Below are positions 28,339 through 37,489 of a stretch of 64,000 nucleotides of DNA, in pieces. Under the pieces are notes generated by a model. It saw only the letters and a list, made by a program, of their open reading frames with translations, was not told the DNA's origin and made no database searches. Positions within the stretch are counted from its first letter, which is position 1, and every line of letters starts with the position of its first letter. Location of the stretch: the NCBI GenBank assembly GCA_018223185.1, contig JAAEYW010000004.1, forward strand, positions 1 through 64,000, read 5' to 3'. Source of the stretch: Oceanospirillales bacterium. GTDB lineage: Bacteria; Pseudomonadota; Gammaproteobacteria; Pseudomonadales; Balneatricaceae. The position numbers were made by a program, and so were the translations under genes.

Positions 28339-29184
28339 ATGCAGTTATACATAACTGCTAATTCACTTACTCTGAATGCAGCACAATCACTTAATAGTGC
28401 TGGCCGGGATCAATTCACGGCAACAGGCACCCTATTACCCTCTTCTTTATCCGGCACCGCAACACTTCAAACCTCTCCAGTCAGTAAACCTGTTGAACCT
28501 CCCGGTGCGGGTGCATCCATCGAGCAGGAAACCGCAGATCCGCAATTCAGCAACAATACGCGCGGTGAGTCAGAGTCTTTATCAGATACAGCCCCTCAGA
28601 AGGACGAGCAGCAGCTGATTCGAGAACTGGCTGCGCGTGATCAGGAAGTTCGTCAGCATGAGCTGAGCCATGCCGCTGCCGGTGGTCAGTTCGCCGGTGC
28701 TCCCTCTTTTGAATATCAGCGGGGGCCTGATGGCCGGTTGTATGCCGTAGGGGGGGAAGTCAGCATAGATACCTCTCCTGTTTCTAATGACCCTGAAGCG
28801 ACGCTGGAAAAAGCAGAAGTGATTCTCCGAGCGGCGCTTGCAGTAGCCGATCCTTCACCTCAGGACCGTGCGATAGCTGCACGTGCCGCAGCAATGGCAT
28901 CCGAAGCGAGGGCAGAACTTGCCCTGCAGAATCAGTCACCGGATAGCCGTGACCCTGAGCAGCAGGCCGATAAGCTCCGGGAGGAGCGTCGTTCTGAGGA
29001 ACTGCAAAACCGCATTAAAGATCATCAGGAGCAGAGCGATAGTCAGTCTGAAAAACTGCAGGAGTTCAACAAACAGCTTGAGGCTGTAAATCGGAAATTT
29101 GCTGAGATTAATCAGCGGTTAATTGATGCCGGCGTGTTTAAGAAACTCTTCGAAGAGGGTTTTATTTTTGATGAGCGGGTATAA
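28339..29184 (+). CDS. putative metalloprotease, SprA-related (CJM1_0395-like) family
   Basis: About 281 aa. The first 90 residues are low-complexity and Ser/Thr/Pro-rich. The conserved domain (about 95-200) contains a zinc-protease-like HELSHAAAGG, then FEYQRGPDGRLYAVGGEVSID and DPEATLEKAEVILRAALAPAD-type sequence, matching the SprA-related family. The C-terminal third is a charged coiled coil. No signal peptide. A textbook aggaggt sits 7 nt before the ATG at 28339, so I reject the GTG at 28330. Catalysis is inferred from the HExxH-like motif (here HELSH) only. Confidence 0.78.
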   Translation: MQLYITANSLTLNAAQSLNSAGRDQFTATGTLLPSSLSGTATLQTSPVSKPVEPPGAGASIEQETADPQFSNNTRGESESLSDTAPQKDEQQLIRELAARDQEVRQHELSHAAAGGQFAGAPSFEYQRGPDGRLYAVGGEVSIDTSPVSNDPEATLEKAEVILRAALAVADPSPQDRAIAARAAAMASEARAELALQNQSPDSRDPEQQADKLREERRSEELQNRIKDHQEQSDSQSEKLQEFNKQLEAVNRKFAEINQRLIDAGVFKKLFEEGFIFDERV

Positions 29185-29407
29185 AAGCAGAGCGTCGTTT
29201 TTCTGCTTCGGGAAAGATGCAGAAGAAAACCAACAGACGTAAATCATCTTACCGCTACCCGATGTATAAACCTGATTTTTTACAATATCCGGGTCAGTCA
29301 TAGTAATCTACTGTCGACGTTTTCAATTATTCAGACTATAAGAAAGGTCTGGCCTCTCTGTTATGAGCCCTTTTCAGCAAACCATTTTTATACCAGGACG
29401 TTTTCCC

Positions 29408-30013
29408 ATGGCTAAGATTAAGGTTACCTATTTTGATATCAATGGCGGTCGGGCGGAGCCTATTCGTCTGGCGTTGCACTGCCTTGGTCAGGACTTTGAA
29501 GATCACCGTTTTTCCTTCAGTGAATTTGCGGAGATACGCAAGGGGACTCCGTTCGGGCAGGTACCGGTTGTCGAGCTGGATGGCGAACAGATTACCCAGT
29601 CCAATGCTCTGTGTCGTTATTTTGGCAAGCAGGCGGGTCTCTACCCTGAAGATGATTATCAGGCGCTTCTGGCTGATGAGGTGATGGATGTGGTTGAGGA
29701 TATCAGTCATAAACTGTCGGCTACGATGACCATGACCGGTGAAGAGCTGAAAAGCGCGCGTGAACAGCTGGTGGCGCCGCTGACAACCTATCTGAGATGG
29801 CTGAACGCCAGGCTGATTAAGCAGGGTGGAGAATACTTTGCCGATAATCGTTTAACCATTGCCGATCTGAAAGTGTTCGTCATGGTTCAGTGGCTGAGTT
29901 CCGGCATGCTTGATCATCTGCCTGCGACACTGGTACAGGATGAGGCTCCGGCGTTGTTATTGCATCTTAAACGGGTGACAGAGCATCCGCAGATTAAATC
30001 CTATTATAGATAG
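29408..30013 (+). CDS. glutathione S-transferase (sigma-like class)
   Basis: About 201 aa. The N-terminal thioredoxin fold opens with KVTYFDINGGRAEPIRLALH, where the Tyr of TYFD is the probable catalytic residue. The glutathione-binding elements are FGQVPVVELDG and ITQSNALCRYFG. The C-terminal helical domain includes NRLTIADLKVFV. This resembles eukaryotic-type sigma/mu GSTs, a class also found in marine bacteria. ATG 29408 is chosen because the track's upstream extension (from 29363) lacks family sequence. Single gene with a bidirectional terminator downstream. Confidence 0.9.
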   Translation: MAKIKVTYFDINGGRAEPIRLALHCLGQDFEDHRFSFSEFAEIRKGTPFGQVPVVELDGEQITQSNALCRYFGKQAGLYPEDDYQALLADEVMDVVEDISHKLSATMTMTGEELKSAREQLVAPLTTYLRWLNARLIKQGGEYFADNRLTIADLKVFVMVQWLSSGMLDHLPATLVQDEAPALLLHLKRVTEHPQIKSYYR

Positions 30014-30098
30014 AGCTCATTCCGTTTAGTGACTGGTGAGTGTTACAAAAACGCGCATTATCGGGTTGAGCTGACGATAGACGGCAATAGCTGTAAAT

Positions 30099-30133
30099 AA
30101 AAAAGCACTGACCTCACGGACAGTGCTTTTTTT
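30099..30133. terminator. bidirectional terminator between GST and glutamine synthetase genes
   Basis: Stem aaaaaagcactg/cagtgctttttt around a 10-nt loop, with A-run and T-run flanks. It serves both convergent genes. Confidence 0.88.
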
Positions 30134-30171
30134 ATGCGCCCACGAAAGGGCGAACTGCATCCGGAACGCTG

Positions 30172-32325
30172 TTATTTAATAAACAGCATTTCACGGTACT
30201 TAGGCAGAGGCCACAGATCGTCAGCAACCAGTGTTTCCAGCTTGTCGGCTGATGCACGCACTTCATCCATCAGGCCACGAACTTCGTCAGCCAGGAAGGT
30301 CATATGTGCTTCAGTGGTCTCAAAGTGTTCTGACTCGAGTGCCGCGTTCAGTTTTTCAACCGAGGCCATCATTGCAGACGCTGTTTCAGCAACGGCGCCA
30401 GCCGGAGAGTAATCAAGCTGAATGCCGGTAGAGGCTATCTTTGACAGGTAGCTGATAGCCGCCGGATAGATCATAGTGGTGGCCATCTCAGACACCAGCT
30501 TAGCTTCAACCTCAATCGCCAGTACGTACTGCTCAGCATAAACCTCAAAACGGCTGGCCAGTTCTACGGGTGTCAAAACGCCTGTTTTAGAGAACAGTTC
30601 AATAACGTCAGGTGTTTTGAACGCTGGCAGAGCGTCAGCAGTGGTTGGAATATTCTGCAGGCCACGCTCTTCCACAGCGGCTTTGTGCCACTCTGAGGAG
30701 TATCCGTCACCGCCAAATACGACATTGCCGTGCAGTTCCATCAGTTCTTTCAGAACTGCGAATACTGCAATAGCTTTATCGGAGTTTTTGGCCAGCTCAG
30801 CTTCAAGTTTTTCTGCAACCCACTCAAGCGAGTCAGCCAGCATGGTATTCATTGCCACAAGCGGACCAGAAACGGACTGTGATGAACCAACAGCACGGAA
30901 CTCGAAACGGTTGCCGGTAAACGCGAAAGGTGAGGTGCGGTTACGGTCGCCAGGGTCACGTTCAAATTTCAGAATTTGTGACAGTCCCAGGTCCATCTGT
31001 CCGCCAGTTGTAGGAACGTGCAGCTCACCTGTTCTGATGTTATCAAAAACCTTTTCTAACTGGCTGCCCAGATAGACAGACAGAATTGCAGGAGGGGCTT
31101 CGTTGGCACCTAAACGATGGTCGTTGGCTGCGGATGCGATTGCTGCACGCAGTAGTGGTCCAAACTTGTGCACTCCGCGAATTACTGCACCACAAAAGAG
31201 CAGGAAGTTAAGATTCTCATTTGGAGTGTTGCCCGGGTCAAGCAGATTACCCTGAGTCGCGTTACCGACTGACCAGTTAACATGCTTGCCTGAACCGTTT
31301 ACACCAGCAAATGGTTTTTCATGTAAAAGACAGATAAAGCCATGTTTTTTAGCGGTATTTTTCAAAAGAGTCATCAGCAGTTGCTGGTGATCTGAGGCAA
31401 CGTTGGCTGCTTCAAAGTAAGGCGCAATTTCAAACTGGCCCGGTGCTACTTCGTTGTGGTGGGTCTTTGCTGGAATGCCCAAACGGTAGAGTTTATCCTC
31501 TAAATCCTGCATAAATACCTGTACGCGTTCAGGTATTGCACCAAAATAGTGATCATCAAACTGCTGCCCTTTAGCGGGTGAGGCACCGAACAGTGTCCGG
31601 CCAGCTAACAGAAGATCGGGACGTGCGTTGGCAAACCGTTCGTCAACCAGGAAGTATTCCTGTTCAGCACCACAGCTGGAATTCAGGGGCGCGATATCTT
31701 TTTCGCCCATCAGCGCTAAAACTTTCTGACCCGCTTTATTCATTGCTGCATTGGAACGCAGCAGTGGAATTTTCTTATCCAGTGCTTCGCCGGTCCATGA
31801 CATAAATACGCTCGGTATCATCAGCACAGCACCGTTTGGTGTATGCATGATATACGCCGGGCTGGTTGGATCCCATGCAGTATAACCGCGGGCAGCGTTG
31901 GTCATTCGCAGACTTCCGTTCGGGAATGATGAACCGTCTGGTTCGCCTTTTATCAATAAACTGCCGGTAAATTCGGTGATTGCGACGCCATCTGAGTTCG
32001 TTACGACAAAACCGTCGTGTTTCTCAGCAGTCGCATTGGTCATCGGATAAAAGATATGAGAGAAGAATTTGGCGCCTTTAGACATTGCCCAGTCTTTCAT
32101 CGCCGCCGCAACTATATCGGCTACGGCAGGGTCGAGCTCTGCACCTGTTTGCACGGTATTTTTAATCGATTTAAAGGCAGATTTTGAAAGCGACTCTTCC
32201 ATCTGGTGTAAACCAAAGACATCGCAGGCCCAGATCTCTTTCAATGGGGCTGTCATTTTAGTCTCAAATGGTTTTGCACTGGTGATTTCGTAAACTGCTT
32301 TCAAACGTGATTCATTTCCGCTCAT
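30172..32325 (-). CDS. type III glutamine synthetase
   Basis: 717 aa, far longer than GlnA type I (about 470) and typical of GSIII (GlnN). The N-terminal GSIII-specific domain contains FETKMTAPLKEIWACDVFGL. The catalytic core shows SSCGAEQEYFLVDE, HHNEVAPGQFEIAPYF, GVNGSGKHVNWS and NRTSPFAFTGNRFEFRAVGSSQ. It makes glutamine from glutamate, ammonia and ATP. It is monocistronic with terminators at the 3' side. No clear sigma-54 promoter was seen upstream. Confidence 0.95.
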   Translation of the reverse strand: MSGNESRLKAVYEITSAKPFETKMTAPLKEIWACDVFGLHQMEESLSKSAFKSIKNTVQTGAELDPAVADIVAAAMKDWAMSKGAKFFSHIFYPMTNATAEKHDGFVVTNSDGVAITEFTGSLLIKGEPDGSSFPNGSLRMTNAARGYTAWDPTSPAYIMHTPNGAVLMIPSVFMSWTGEALDKKIPLLRSNAAMNKAGQKVLALMGEKDIAPLNSSCGAEQEYFLVDERFANARPDLLLAGRTLFGASPAKGQQFDDHYFGAIPERVQVFMQDLEDKLYRLGIPAKTHHNEVAPGQFEIAPYFEAANVASDHQQLLMTLLKNTAKKHGFICLLHEKPFAGVNGSGKHVNWSVGNATQGNLLDPGNTPNENLNFLLFCGAVIRGVHKFGPLLRAAIASAANDHRLGANEAPPAILSVYLGSQLEKVFDNIRTGELHVPTTGGQMDLGLSQILKFERDPGDRNRTSPFAFTGNRFEFRAVGSSQSVSGPLVAMNTMLADSLEWVAEKLEAELAKNSDKAIAVFAVLKELMELHGNVVFGGDGYSSEWHKAAVEERGLQNIPTTADALPAFKTPDVIELFSKTGVLTPVELASRFEVYAEQYVLAIEVEAKLVSEMATTMIYPAAISYLSKIASTGIQLDYSPAGAVAETASAMMASVEKLNAALESEHFETTEAHMTFLADEVRGLMDEVRASADKLETLVADDLWPLPKYREMLFIK

Positions 32326-32718
32326 GTACTACCCCTGGGTATCCAAAATATTCTGGTGGACTGTTGGTTACTGCGGTCGAGGAAACCGGGTAACCAATAG
32401 CTGACAAGCTATTGGGATTTATTACAGCAATAATCGAACCAATTTGATGCACTGGTCACCGGTGGTATGAAAAATTGTGATGATAAATCCTCCTGAGGCA
32501 GATAGTCCGGAAATGCTTCGCCGGGCTTTTTAAGCAATGGATATTTTTACTGACTATTTATTGATCTGTTGCGGTGTGCCTGTTGTCGAAAGGGCGTAAA
32601 TTAGAGCAGTACCTGAAAAGTACTTATGTTAAGCACTTAATCTAAGCACTTATATAAGTACTTATGTAAGGGCGTATATAAGCTATTTAAAACACACTTC
32701 ATCATGTAGAGGCTTATC
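32326..32718. other. 393-bp intergenic region between glutamine synthetase and EF-hand genes
   Basis: Divergent promoter region. Apart from the AAGYACTTA repeat cluster at its right end I see no ORF, no sigma-54 (-24/-12) motif and no terminator. Confidence 0.6.
32618..32664. repeat. four spaced AAGYACTTA repeats (operator-like)
   Basis: AAGTACTTA, AAGCACTTA, AAGCACTTA and AAGTACTTA start at 32618, 32631, 32644 and 32656 (spacing 13, 13, 12). AAGTACTT is itself a perfect palindrome. The array lies 55 bp before the EF-hand gene and about 290 bp before the glutamine synthetase start. The array geometry suggests cooperative binding of a repressor or activator. Confidence 0.65.
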
Positions 32719-33330
32719 ATGAAAACACGACACAGAGTCAGGTTCTTCCCTGCCTTGTCCTTGCTGTGGCTATCTGCTGGTTGTCTGTTTGCATTTGCTA
32801 CACAGGCAGCTGATATTCCGTTGCGGGGACCGATCCCCTTTGCTGTGTACGATCAGGATGGCAACGGCGTTATTAGTCAGGAAGAATTTGACGATATCCG
32901 TAATAAGCGAATTCAAAACAGTGCGGCAGCCGGTACTCCGATGCGGGGTATGGCTAATGCGCCAATGTTCAGCGATTTTGACAGCAACGGTGATGGACAG
33001 CTGGACGCTGCAGAGTTGCAGGCCGGTCAGAGTGCACAGCGAAACCTGAATAGCCGTAATCAACAAATGAATCCAGGCAAAAACGCGATGATGGGCGCAG
33101 GCCGTAATCAGCCATCCTTTGCCGAAATTGATCAGAATGGCGATGGTTTCATCAGTCAGGAGGAGATGAATACCTTCCGCAATGCGCGAATTAGCGAGTG
33201 GGCGCAGGGGGGATATCCAATGCGCAATGTCTCTGATATAAAGTCATTCGGGGATATGGATATCAACCATGACGAGATGATCGATGCCGACGAGTTCAGT
33301 CAGCATCAGATGAATCAGCGTAATCCTTAA
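32719..33330 (+). CDS. secreted EF-hand calcium-binding protein
   Basis: 203 aa. A signal peptide (hydrophobic core about residues 12-27, probable cleavage after TQA) is followed by four EF-hand loops: DQDGNGVISQEE, DSNGDGQLDAAE, DQNGDGFISQEE and DINHDEMIDADE. They are arranged as two pairs (two near residues 45-90, two near 136-190) joined by a Gln/Asn/Met-rich linker. The two pairs share MRG/MRN flanks, indicating an internal duplication. It is likely a periplasmic or extracellular calcium-binding protein; its partner is unknown. In the last loop the third metal position is His, so binding there may be weak. Confidence 0.85.
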   Translation: MKTRHRVRFFPALSLLWLSAGCLFAFATQAADIPLRGPIPFAVYDQDGNGVISQEEFDDIRNKRIQNSAAAGTPMRGMANAPMFSDFDSNGDGQLDAAELQAGQSAQRNLNSRNQQMNPGKNAMMGAGRNQPSFAEIDQNGDGFISQEEMNTFRNARISEWAQGGYPMRNVSDIKSFGDMDINHDEMIDADEFSQHQMNQRNP

Positions 33331-33356
33331 TCCTGAGTGAGCCGTTTAGTCATGCG

Positions 33357-33394
33357 AAAAAGGGGATAAACAGTTAGATTTTACTGTTTATCCC
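33357..33394 (-). terminator. terminator of the unknown minus-strand gene
   Basis: A perfect 12-bp stem gggataaacagt/actgtttatccc with an 8-nt loop. On the minus strand it is followed by cctttttc. It also lies just after the EF-hand gene, but the T-run is on the minus side. Confidence 0.75.
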
Positions 33395-33520
33395 TCAATT
33401 CGCAGAGTGCGGGCAGTCGCGGAATGACATTTCTTCACCAGGCAACGCCTCCGGGAAGTCAAAAAACGACACTTATCCCATGTTTCATTCAGGTTGTAGC
33501 TCACTCAGCGTCCGGATTGT

Positions 33521-34282
33521 TTAAACGACTCGGGCTTGTTTCAGGTTCTGCAGGAAGTTCTCAAAGAAACGTTTGTCTCTGCTGTACTGATCCTCACTCA
33601 TCTGCAGTTTGAAATCCTCCAGGTAGCGCAGCCAGTCTGTCGACCATTTTTGATAAGAAAAGTCGGCTGAAGCAAACGGATTAACATATCCGGGTGAACC
33701 GGGTTCATGACGCGCAATAAACCGGCCGTTCTTATCTGTCTCGATATTGGCCATTATCAGCGATGACATCAGATGGCCTTCTGCCATCATTTTATTTTTA
33801 AAGCTCATCCCTTCCGTAGTCTTATTCCAGGCATCAGCAATCTCTTCAGGCGTATTCGAGTTGGGAAACATGAAGGTTTTGCCAATCCCGATATCGGTAA
33901 AACCATCGTTGTCAGAATCCAGCCCTGTGTGAGGCAGGCGGAGCAGATTATTCGCCCCTTCACTGCTCATCTGATCGACTTTACTGTCATCAATATAGTC
34001 AGCGAGACTATGCACCTCTCGCAGTACTTCCCTGTCCTCATAACTGAGGTTCTTCAGAAACGCTTTACTATTGACGGGCTGCTGTTGCGATGCCATCTCT
34101 GCCAGTTGTGCAAACCGTTCCTGGTTTTTGAAGAGACGACTGACAAAATCTTCACTGGCGCCGCGTTGCATTGCATCGCTGATTACTTTATCAAAGCCGC
34201 CAGACAGATCAGTCTGAACCGGGCTAAAGGGGGATGTGGCTGAATACGTTGCTGAAAGAGGATTAACTAAACTGGTCTGCAT
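33521..34282 (-). CDS. protein of unknown function with a calcium-loop-like motif
   Basis: About 253 aa. I do not recognise the family. No signal peptide or TM helix. The N-terminus is Ser/Thr-rich (SLVNPLSATYSATSPFSP). The middle carries DSDNDGFTDIG, a DxDxDG calcium-binding-loop-like motif. The C-terminus is helical and aromatic (WSTDWLRYLEDFKLQM). The ATG at 34282 has gggag 9 nt upstream and is preferred over the track's upstream codon. The composition of the N-terminus recalls the SprA-related gene nearby. Convergent with the EF-hand gene. Confidence 0.65.
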   Translation of the reverse strand: MQTSLVNPLSATYSATSPFSPVQTDLSGGFDKVISDAMQRGASEDFVSRLFKNQERFAQLAEMASQQQPVNSKAFLKNLSYEDREVLREVHSLADYIDDSKVDQMSSEGANNLLRLPHTGLDSDNDGFTDIGIGKTFMFPNSNTPEEIADAWNKTTEGMSFKNKMMAEGHLMSSLIMANIETDKNGRFIARHEPGSPGYVNPFASADFSYQKWSTDWLRYLEDFKLQMSEDQYSRDKRFFENFLQNLKQARVV

Positions 34283-34615
34283 TATAGTCTCCCGGGCAAT
34301 CCCTTGTGTGGTGCAGTTTTGAAACACGTGTTGATTCAATGGGGCAATCAGTTTTATAAGCGGATTTCGTGCCAGCGATCATCAGAGTTAATAAAGACTT
34401 TAAAAATAGTGACTTGGCTTCCGGTTTACACGTTTAATACTGTTTTGACAGGCAATTTTTTGCCGTTGGCGTGGCAGCGGAACTCTGTTTTACACACTAT
34501 TTTGAAAAGCCGGACGGCTGTGTTTAACTCTATGCTTCGCTTATGAATGTAAACATCGTTGTTTACCCGTTTCTGGCAGAGGTTGTTCAGTTCCCTGTCA
34601 GGTTCATATTTTTTT
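34283..34615. other. intergenic region before the response-regulator remnant
   Basis: Over 300 bp, AT-rich at the centre. ORFs on the track here are unsupported by any recognisable sequence. It may be decayed DNA from the same locus as the pseudogene that follows. Confidence 0.4.
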
Positions 34616-34815
34616 ATGGAGGGAAAACTGTGGAGAGAGCGGCTGCGAATTTTATTGGTTGAAGATGAACGTAGTTTAGGTGAGGAGATACGATACGGGA
34701 ACATATTGCCAGCGAAGGGCACGCGGTAGACTGGTTCCAGACACTGTCAGAAGCCTCTGCCAGCCTTAATGCCACCGCCTCTGATCTTATCCTTCTTTTT
34801 TATTATTCTGCGCAG
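34616..34815 (+). pseudogene. remnant of an OmpR-family response regulator
   Basis: Reading from ATG 34616 gives MEGKLWRERLRILLVEDERSLGEEI, the start of a receiver domain with the conserved acidic pair. A frameshift then occurs near 34690: in the next frame the text continues IREHIASEGHAVDWFQTLSEASASLN.TASDLILL, the expected continuation up to the beta-3 strand. The phospho-acceptor Asp and everything after it are missing. The sequence thus shows a frameshift plus a 3' truncation. No histidine kinase remains nearby. Confidence 0.8.
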
Positions 34816-34860
34816 AAGATAAGCATCAGAGCCGTTCGTGACGGTGAGTGTGGTATTCAC

Positions 34861-34889
34861 AAAAAAGCCCTGCAGAGACAGGGCTTGTG
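34861..34889 (-). terminator. terminator of the NSS transporter gene
   Basis: An 8-bp-plus stem aagccctg/cagggctt with a 6-nt loop. On the minus strand it ends in a T-run (ttttttgtg), about 20 nt after the transporter stop. Confidence 0.8.
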
Positions 34890-34907
34890 ACATTAATAAC
34901 GCGATGA

Positions 34908-36320
34908 TCAGATCAGGTTATAGATAAACACCACCAGAACCGCTGCCGGTGTAATAAAGCGGATGACAAACATAAAGCCGTTGTAGGCCAGTCCGTTACC
35001 CATATCGAATTCATTTTCCGCAGCTGGTTTTGACATAAACCAGCCGACAAATAGCGCGGTCGCCAGGCCAACCAGCGGCATAATCAGGTTGGCGGTGGCA
35101 TAGTCGAACAGATCGAAAAAGGTTTTTCCGGCAAACCGTTCAAACATGCCCAGTGGATGAACATCCGCCCAGACGTTGAGTGAGAGAATGGTCAGAATAC
35201 CCAGTGCCCAGATACTGATGCCGCCGATCAGGGTACCGCTCAGACGGCTGATCCCTTTCTGCTCTTCAAACCACTCAACCAGCGGTTCCAGCAGAGAGAT
35301 TGCAGAGGTTATTGCCGCCACAACCAAGAGTATAAAAAACAGGCTGCCGAACAGGACGCCACCACTCATTTGGCCAAACGCGATTGGCAGGGTCTGAAAG
35401 ATAAGACCAGGACCGGCACCGGCTTCAAGTCCGTTGGCAAATACCAGCGGGAAGATTGCCAGGCCAGCCAGCAGTGCTACCACAGTATCCACAACGGATA
35501 CGGTCACAGCCGTTTTCACAATGGACACCTGCTTCGGCAGATAGGAACCGTAAGCCATCATCACCCCCATTCCCAGACTCAGGGTAAAGAAGGCGTGACC
35601 CAGAGCCGTCAGAACTCCGGCGGTCGTCAGTTTGGAAAAATCAGGCTGAAACAGAAACGCGAAACCCTCAGCGAAGCTGTTGGTACTCATGGCATAACCC
35701 ACCATCACCAGCAGCAGGACAAACAGCAGGGGCATCAGAATATTGATCGCTTTTTCCATGCCGGAGCTGAGGCCCCGGGCGACGATCATAATCACCAGCA
35801 GCATAAACACCGAATGCCAGAGAAGCAGGGTATAGGGATCGGCCAGCAGGTTGCCGAACATGGTGCCAATAGCCTCGGTGCTGGCACCGACAAACAGACC
35901 GTTGGCAGAGTTGCCAATATACGTCAGGGCCCAGCCGCCGATGACTGAGTAAAACGATAGAATCAGAATCGAGGACAGCATCCCCATCCCCCCGATCCAG
36001 ACCCAGCGGTTTGAGAGGCCATCACGCTGCGTCAGCTGGCGCATACTGTTGATCGGACTACGGCCGCCCCGGCGACCGATCATTACCTCAGCGATCATAA
36101 TCGGAATGCCAATCAGGGCGATGCAGAGCAGGTAAACCAGAACGAAAGCCCCACCACCATTCTCACCGGTGATATAGGGGAACTTCCAGATATTTCCCAG
36201 TCCCACGGCTGAGCCGCTGGCTGCCAGGATAAAGGCCATGCGGGATGACCACATCGGATGGTCTTTGCAGGCGCTGTCGGACGTGACATCCAGTGCCGGG
36301 TTCTGAACCAGTTCAGTCAT
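34908..36320 (-). CDS. sodium-dependent transporter, NSS/SNF family
   Basis: 470 aa with about 11-12 TM helices. The family signature WSSRMAFILAASGSAVGLGNIWKFPYITGENGGGAFVLVYL opens the protein and carries the Na+-binding GNIWKFPY motif. FTLSLGMGVMMAYGSYLP is the TM6-loop equivalent. NSS proteins import amino acids or related small amines with sodium. Location beside an amino-acid dehydrogenase and a 2-ketoacid oxidoreductase suggests uptake of branched-chain or aromatic amino acids, which is inference. Confidence 0.92.
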   Translation of the reverse strand: MTELVQNPALDVTSDSACKDHPMWSSRMAFILAASGSAVGLGNIWKFPYITGENGGGAFVLVYLLCIALIGIPIMIAEVMIGRRGGRSPINSMRQLTQRDGLSNRWVWIGGMGMLSSILILSFYSVIGGWALTYIGNSANGLFVGASTEAIGTMFGNLLADPYTLLLWHSVFMLLVIMIVARGLSSGMEKAINILMPLLFVLLLVMVGYAMSTNSFAEGFAFLFQPDFSKLTTAGVLTALGHAFFTLSLGMGVMMAYGSYLPKQVSIVKTAVTVSVVDTVVALLAGLAIFPLVFANGLEAGAGPGLIFQTLPIAFGQMSGGVLFGSLFFILLVVAAITSAISLLEPLVEWFEEQKGISRLSGTLIGGISIWALGILTILSLNVWADVHPLGMFERFAGKTFFDLFDYATANLIMPLVGLATALFVGWFMSKPAAENEFDMGNGLAYNGFMFVIRFITPAAVLVVFIYNLI

Positions 36321-36354
36321 TAGTTATCTCCAGATATTATTTTTATTTCAGAGA

Positions 36355-36384
36355 AAATAAGCCCACCGTTTATGGGCTTATTTG
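36355..36384. terminator. terminator between dehydrogenase and transporter genes
   Basis: An 11-bp stem aaataagccca/tgggcttattt with a 7-nt loop. Located 16 nt after the stop of the minus-strand dehydrogenase and 35 nt before the transporter ATG. Confidence 0.82.
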
Positions 36385-36399
36385 AAGTTTTCAGTTGAC

Positions 36400-37452
36400 T
36401 CACTTTTGGAAACGTTCTTCTGCCAGCTCGTTAGCAATTTCGCCAGTGGGGCGGTTCTGCGTATCGGCCCGGCGGAAAATTTCACTCAGGGTGTCGGCAA
36501 TGGTTTCGATATGAGCACGGACTTTAGTGTGCTCGTGGCCTATACGCTCATAGAATATATCGATGATGCCACCGGCATTGAGAACGTAATCAGGAGCATA
36601 GAGAATGCCGCGCTCGCGTAACATCAGATCGTGGCGCTGCGAGGCCAGCTGGTTATTGGCCGCCCCGGCAATGACTTTTGCTTTGATCAGTGGGATAGAC
36701 TCATCATTGAGGACAGCTCCCAGTGCACAGGGGGCGATTACATCGACGTCCAGTGACAGGATTTCATTCTGGCTTACGGCGGTAGCTCCCAGCTCTTTGA
36801 CCGCCCGTTCCACCTGTTCCTGATGGATATCGGTCACAAACAGTTGAGCGCCCGCCTGATGCAGCTGTTCGGCCAGCCGGTAACCAACATTGCCAACCCC
36901 CTGAATCGCCACTTTAAGGCCTTTCAGGTCGGTGCGGTCCAGTTGATACTGCACGGCGGTTTTTAAGCCGATAAAGGTGCCGTAAGCGGTGGCGGGAGAG
37001 GGGTCACCATTGCAGGGCAGGCCATCGATGCCGGTGCGACTGGTGATGCCGGCAACGTTGTTGGTTTGCTGTGCCATAACCTGCAGGTCCGGCACCGAGG
37101 TTCCGGAATCTTCTGCGGCGATATAGCGGCTGCCGGTGCGCTCAAGAAAGCGGCCCATCGCTGCCAGCAGGTCTGCAGTTTTATGTTTGCGGGGATCGCC
37201 GATGATCACCGACTTGCCACCGCCCAGATCCAGATTGGCCAGAGCCGACTTGTAGGTCATCCCTTTGGACAGACGCAGTACATCGTTAATCGCTTCCTCT
37301 TCGCTGGCATAGTGCCACATCCGGCAGCCCCCCAGTGCCGGGCCGCGGTTGGTATTATGAATAGCGATAATCGCTTTCAGACCTGTGATCTCATCGTGGC
37401 AGAAGACAACCTGTTCATGGTTATCAAATTCGGTATGACTAAAAACGGACAT
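36400..37452 (-). CDS. Glu/Leu/Phe/Val dehydrogenase (leucine dehydrogenase-like)
   Basis: 350 aa, the size of leucine/valine/phenylalanine dehydrogenases rather than hexameric glutamate dehydrogenase (about 420+). [44 protein letters not shown] contains the substrate and catalytic Lys residues. The NAD-binding motif is [17 protein letters not shown]. It oxidatively deaminates branched-chain or aromatic amino acids to 2-ketoacids. The oxidoreductase that would accept such ketoacids lies 37 nt upstream in the same operon. Confidence 0.92.
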   Translation of the reverse strand: MSVFSHTEFDNHEQVVFCHDEITGLKAIIAIHNTNRGPALGGCRMWHYASEEEAINDVLRLSKGMTYKSALANLDLGGGKSVIIGDPRKHKTADLLAAMGRFLERTGSRYIAAEDSGTSVPDLQVMAQQTNNVAGITSRTGIDGLPCNGDPSPATAYGTFIGLKTAVQYQLDRTDLKGLKVAIQGVGNVGYRLAEQLHQAGAQLFVTDIHQEQVERAVKELGATAVSQNEILSLDVDVIAPCALGAVLNDESIPLIKAKVIAGAANNQLASQRHDLMLRERGILYAPDYVLNAGGIIDIFYERIGHEHTKVRAHIETIADTLSEIFRRADTQNRPTGEIANELAEERFQK

Positions 37453-37489
37453 AACGGTTTTCCTGAATATTTCGTGGTTTTAATTGTTA

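Noticed and set aside
35370-35948. 192-aa plus-strand ORF opposite the NSS transporter
   Set aside because: Shadow frame of a strongly conserved membrane protein; His/Gln-rich composition typical of antisense reading.
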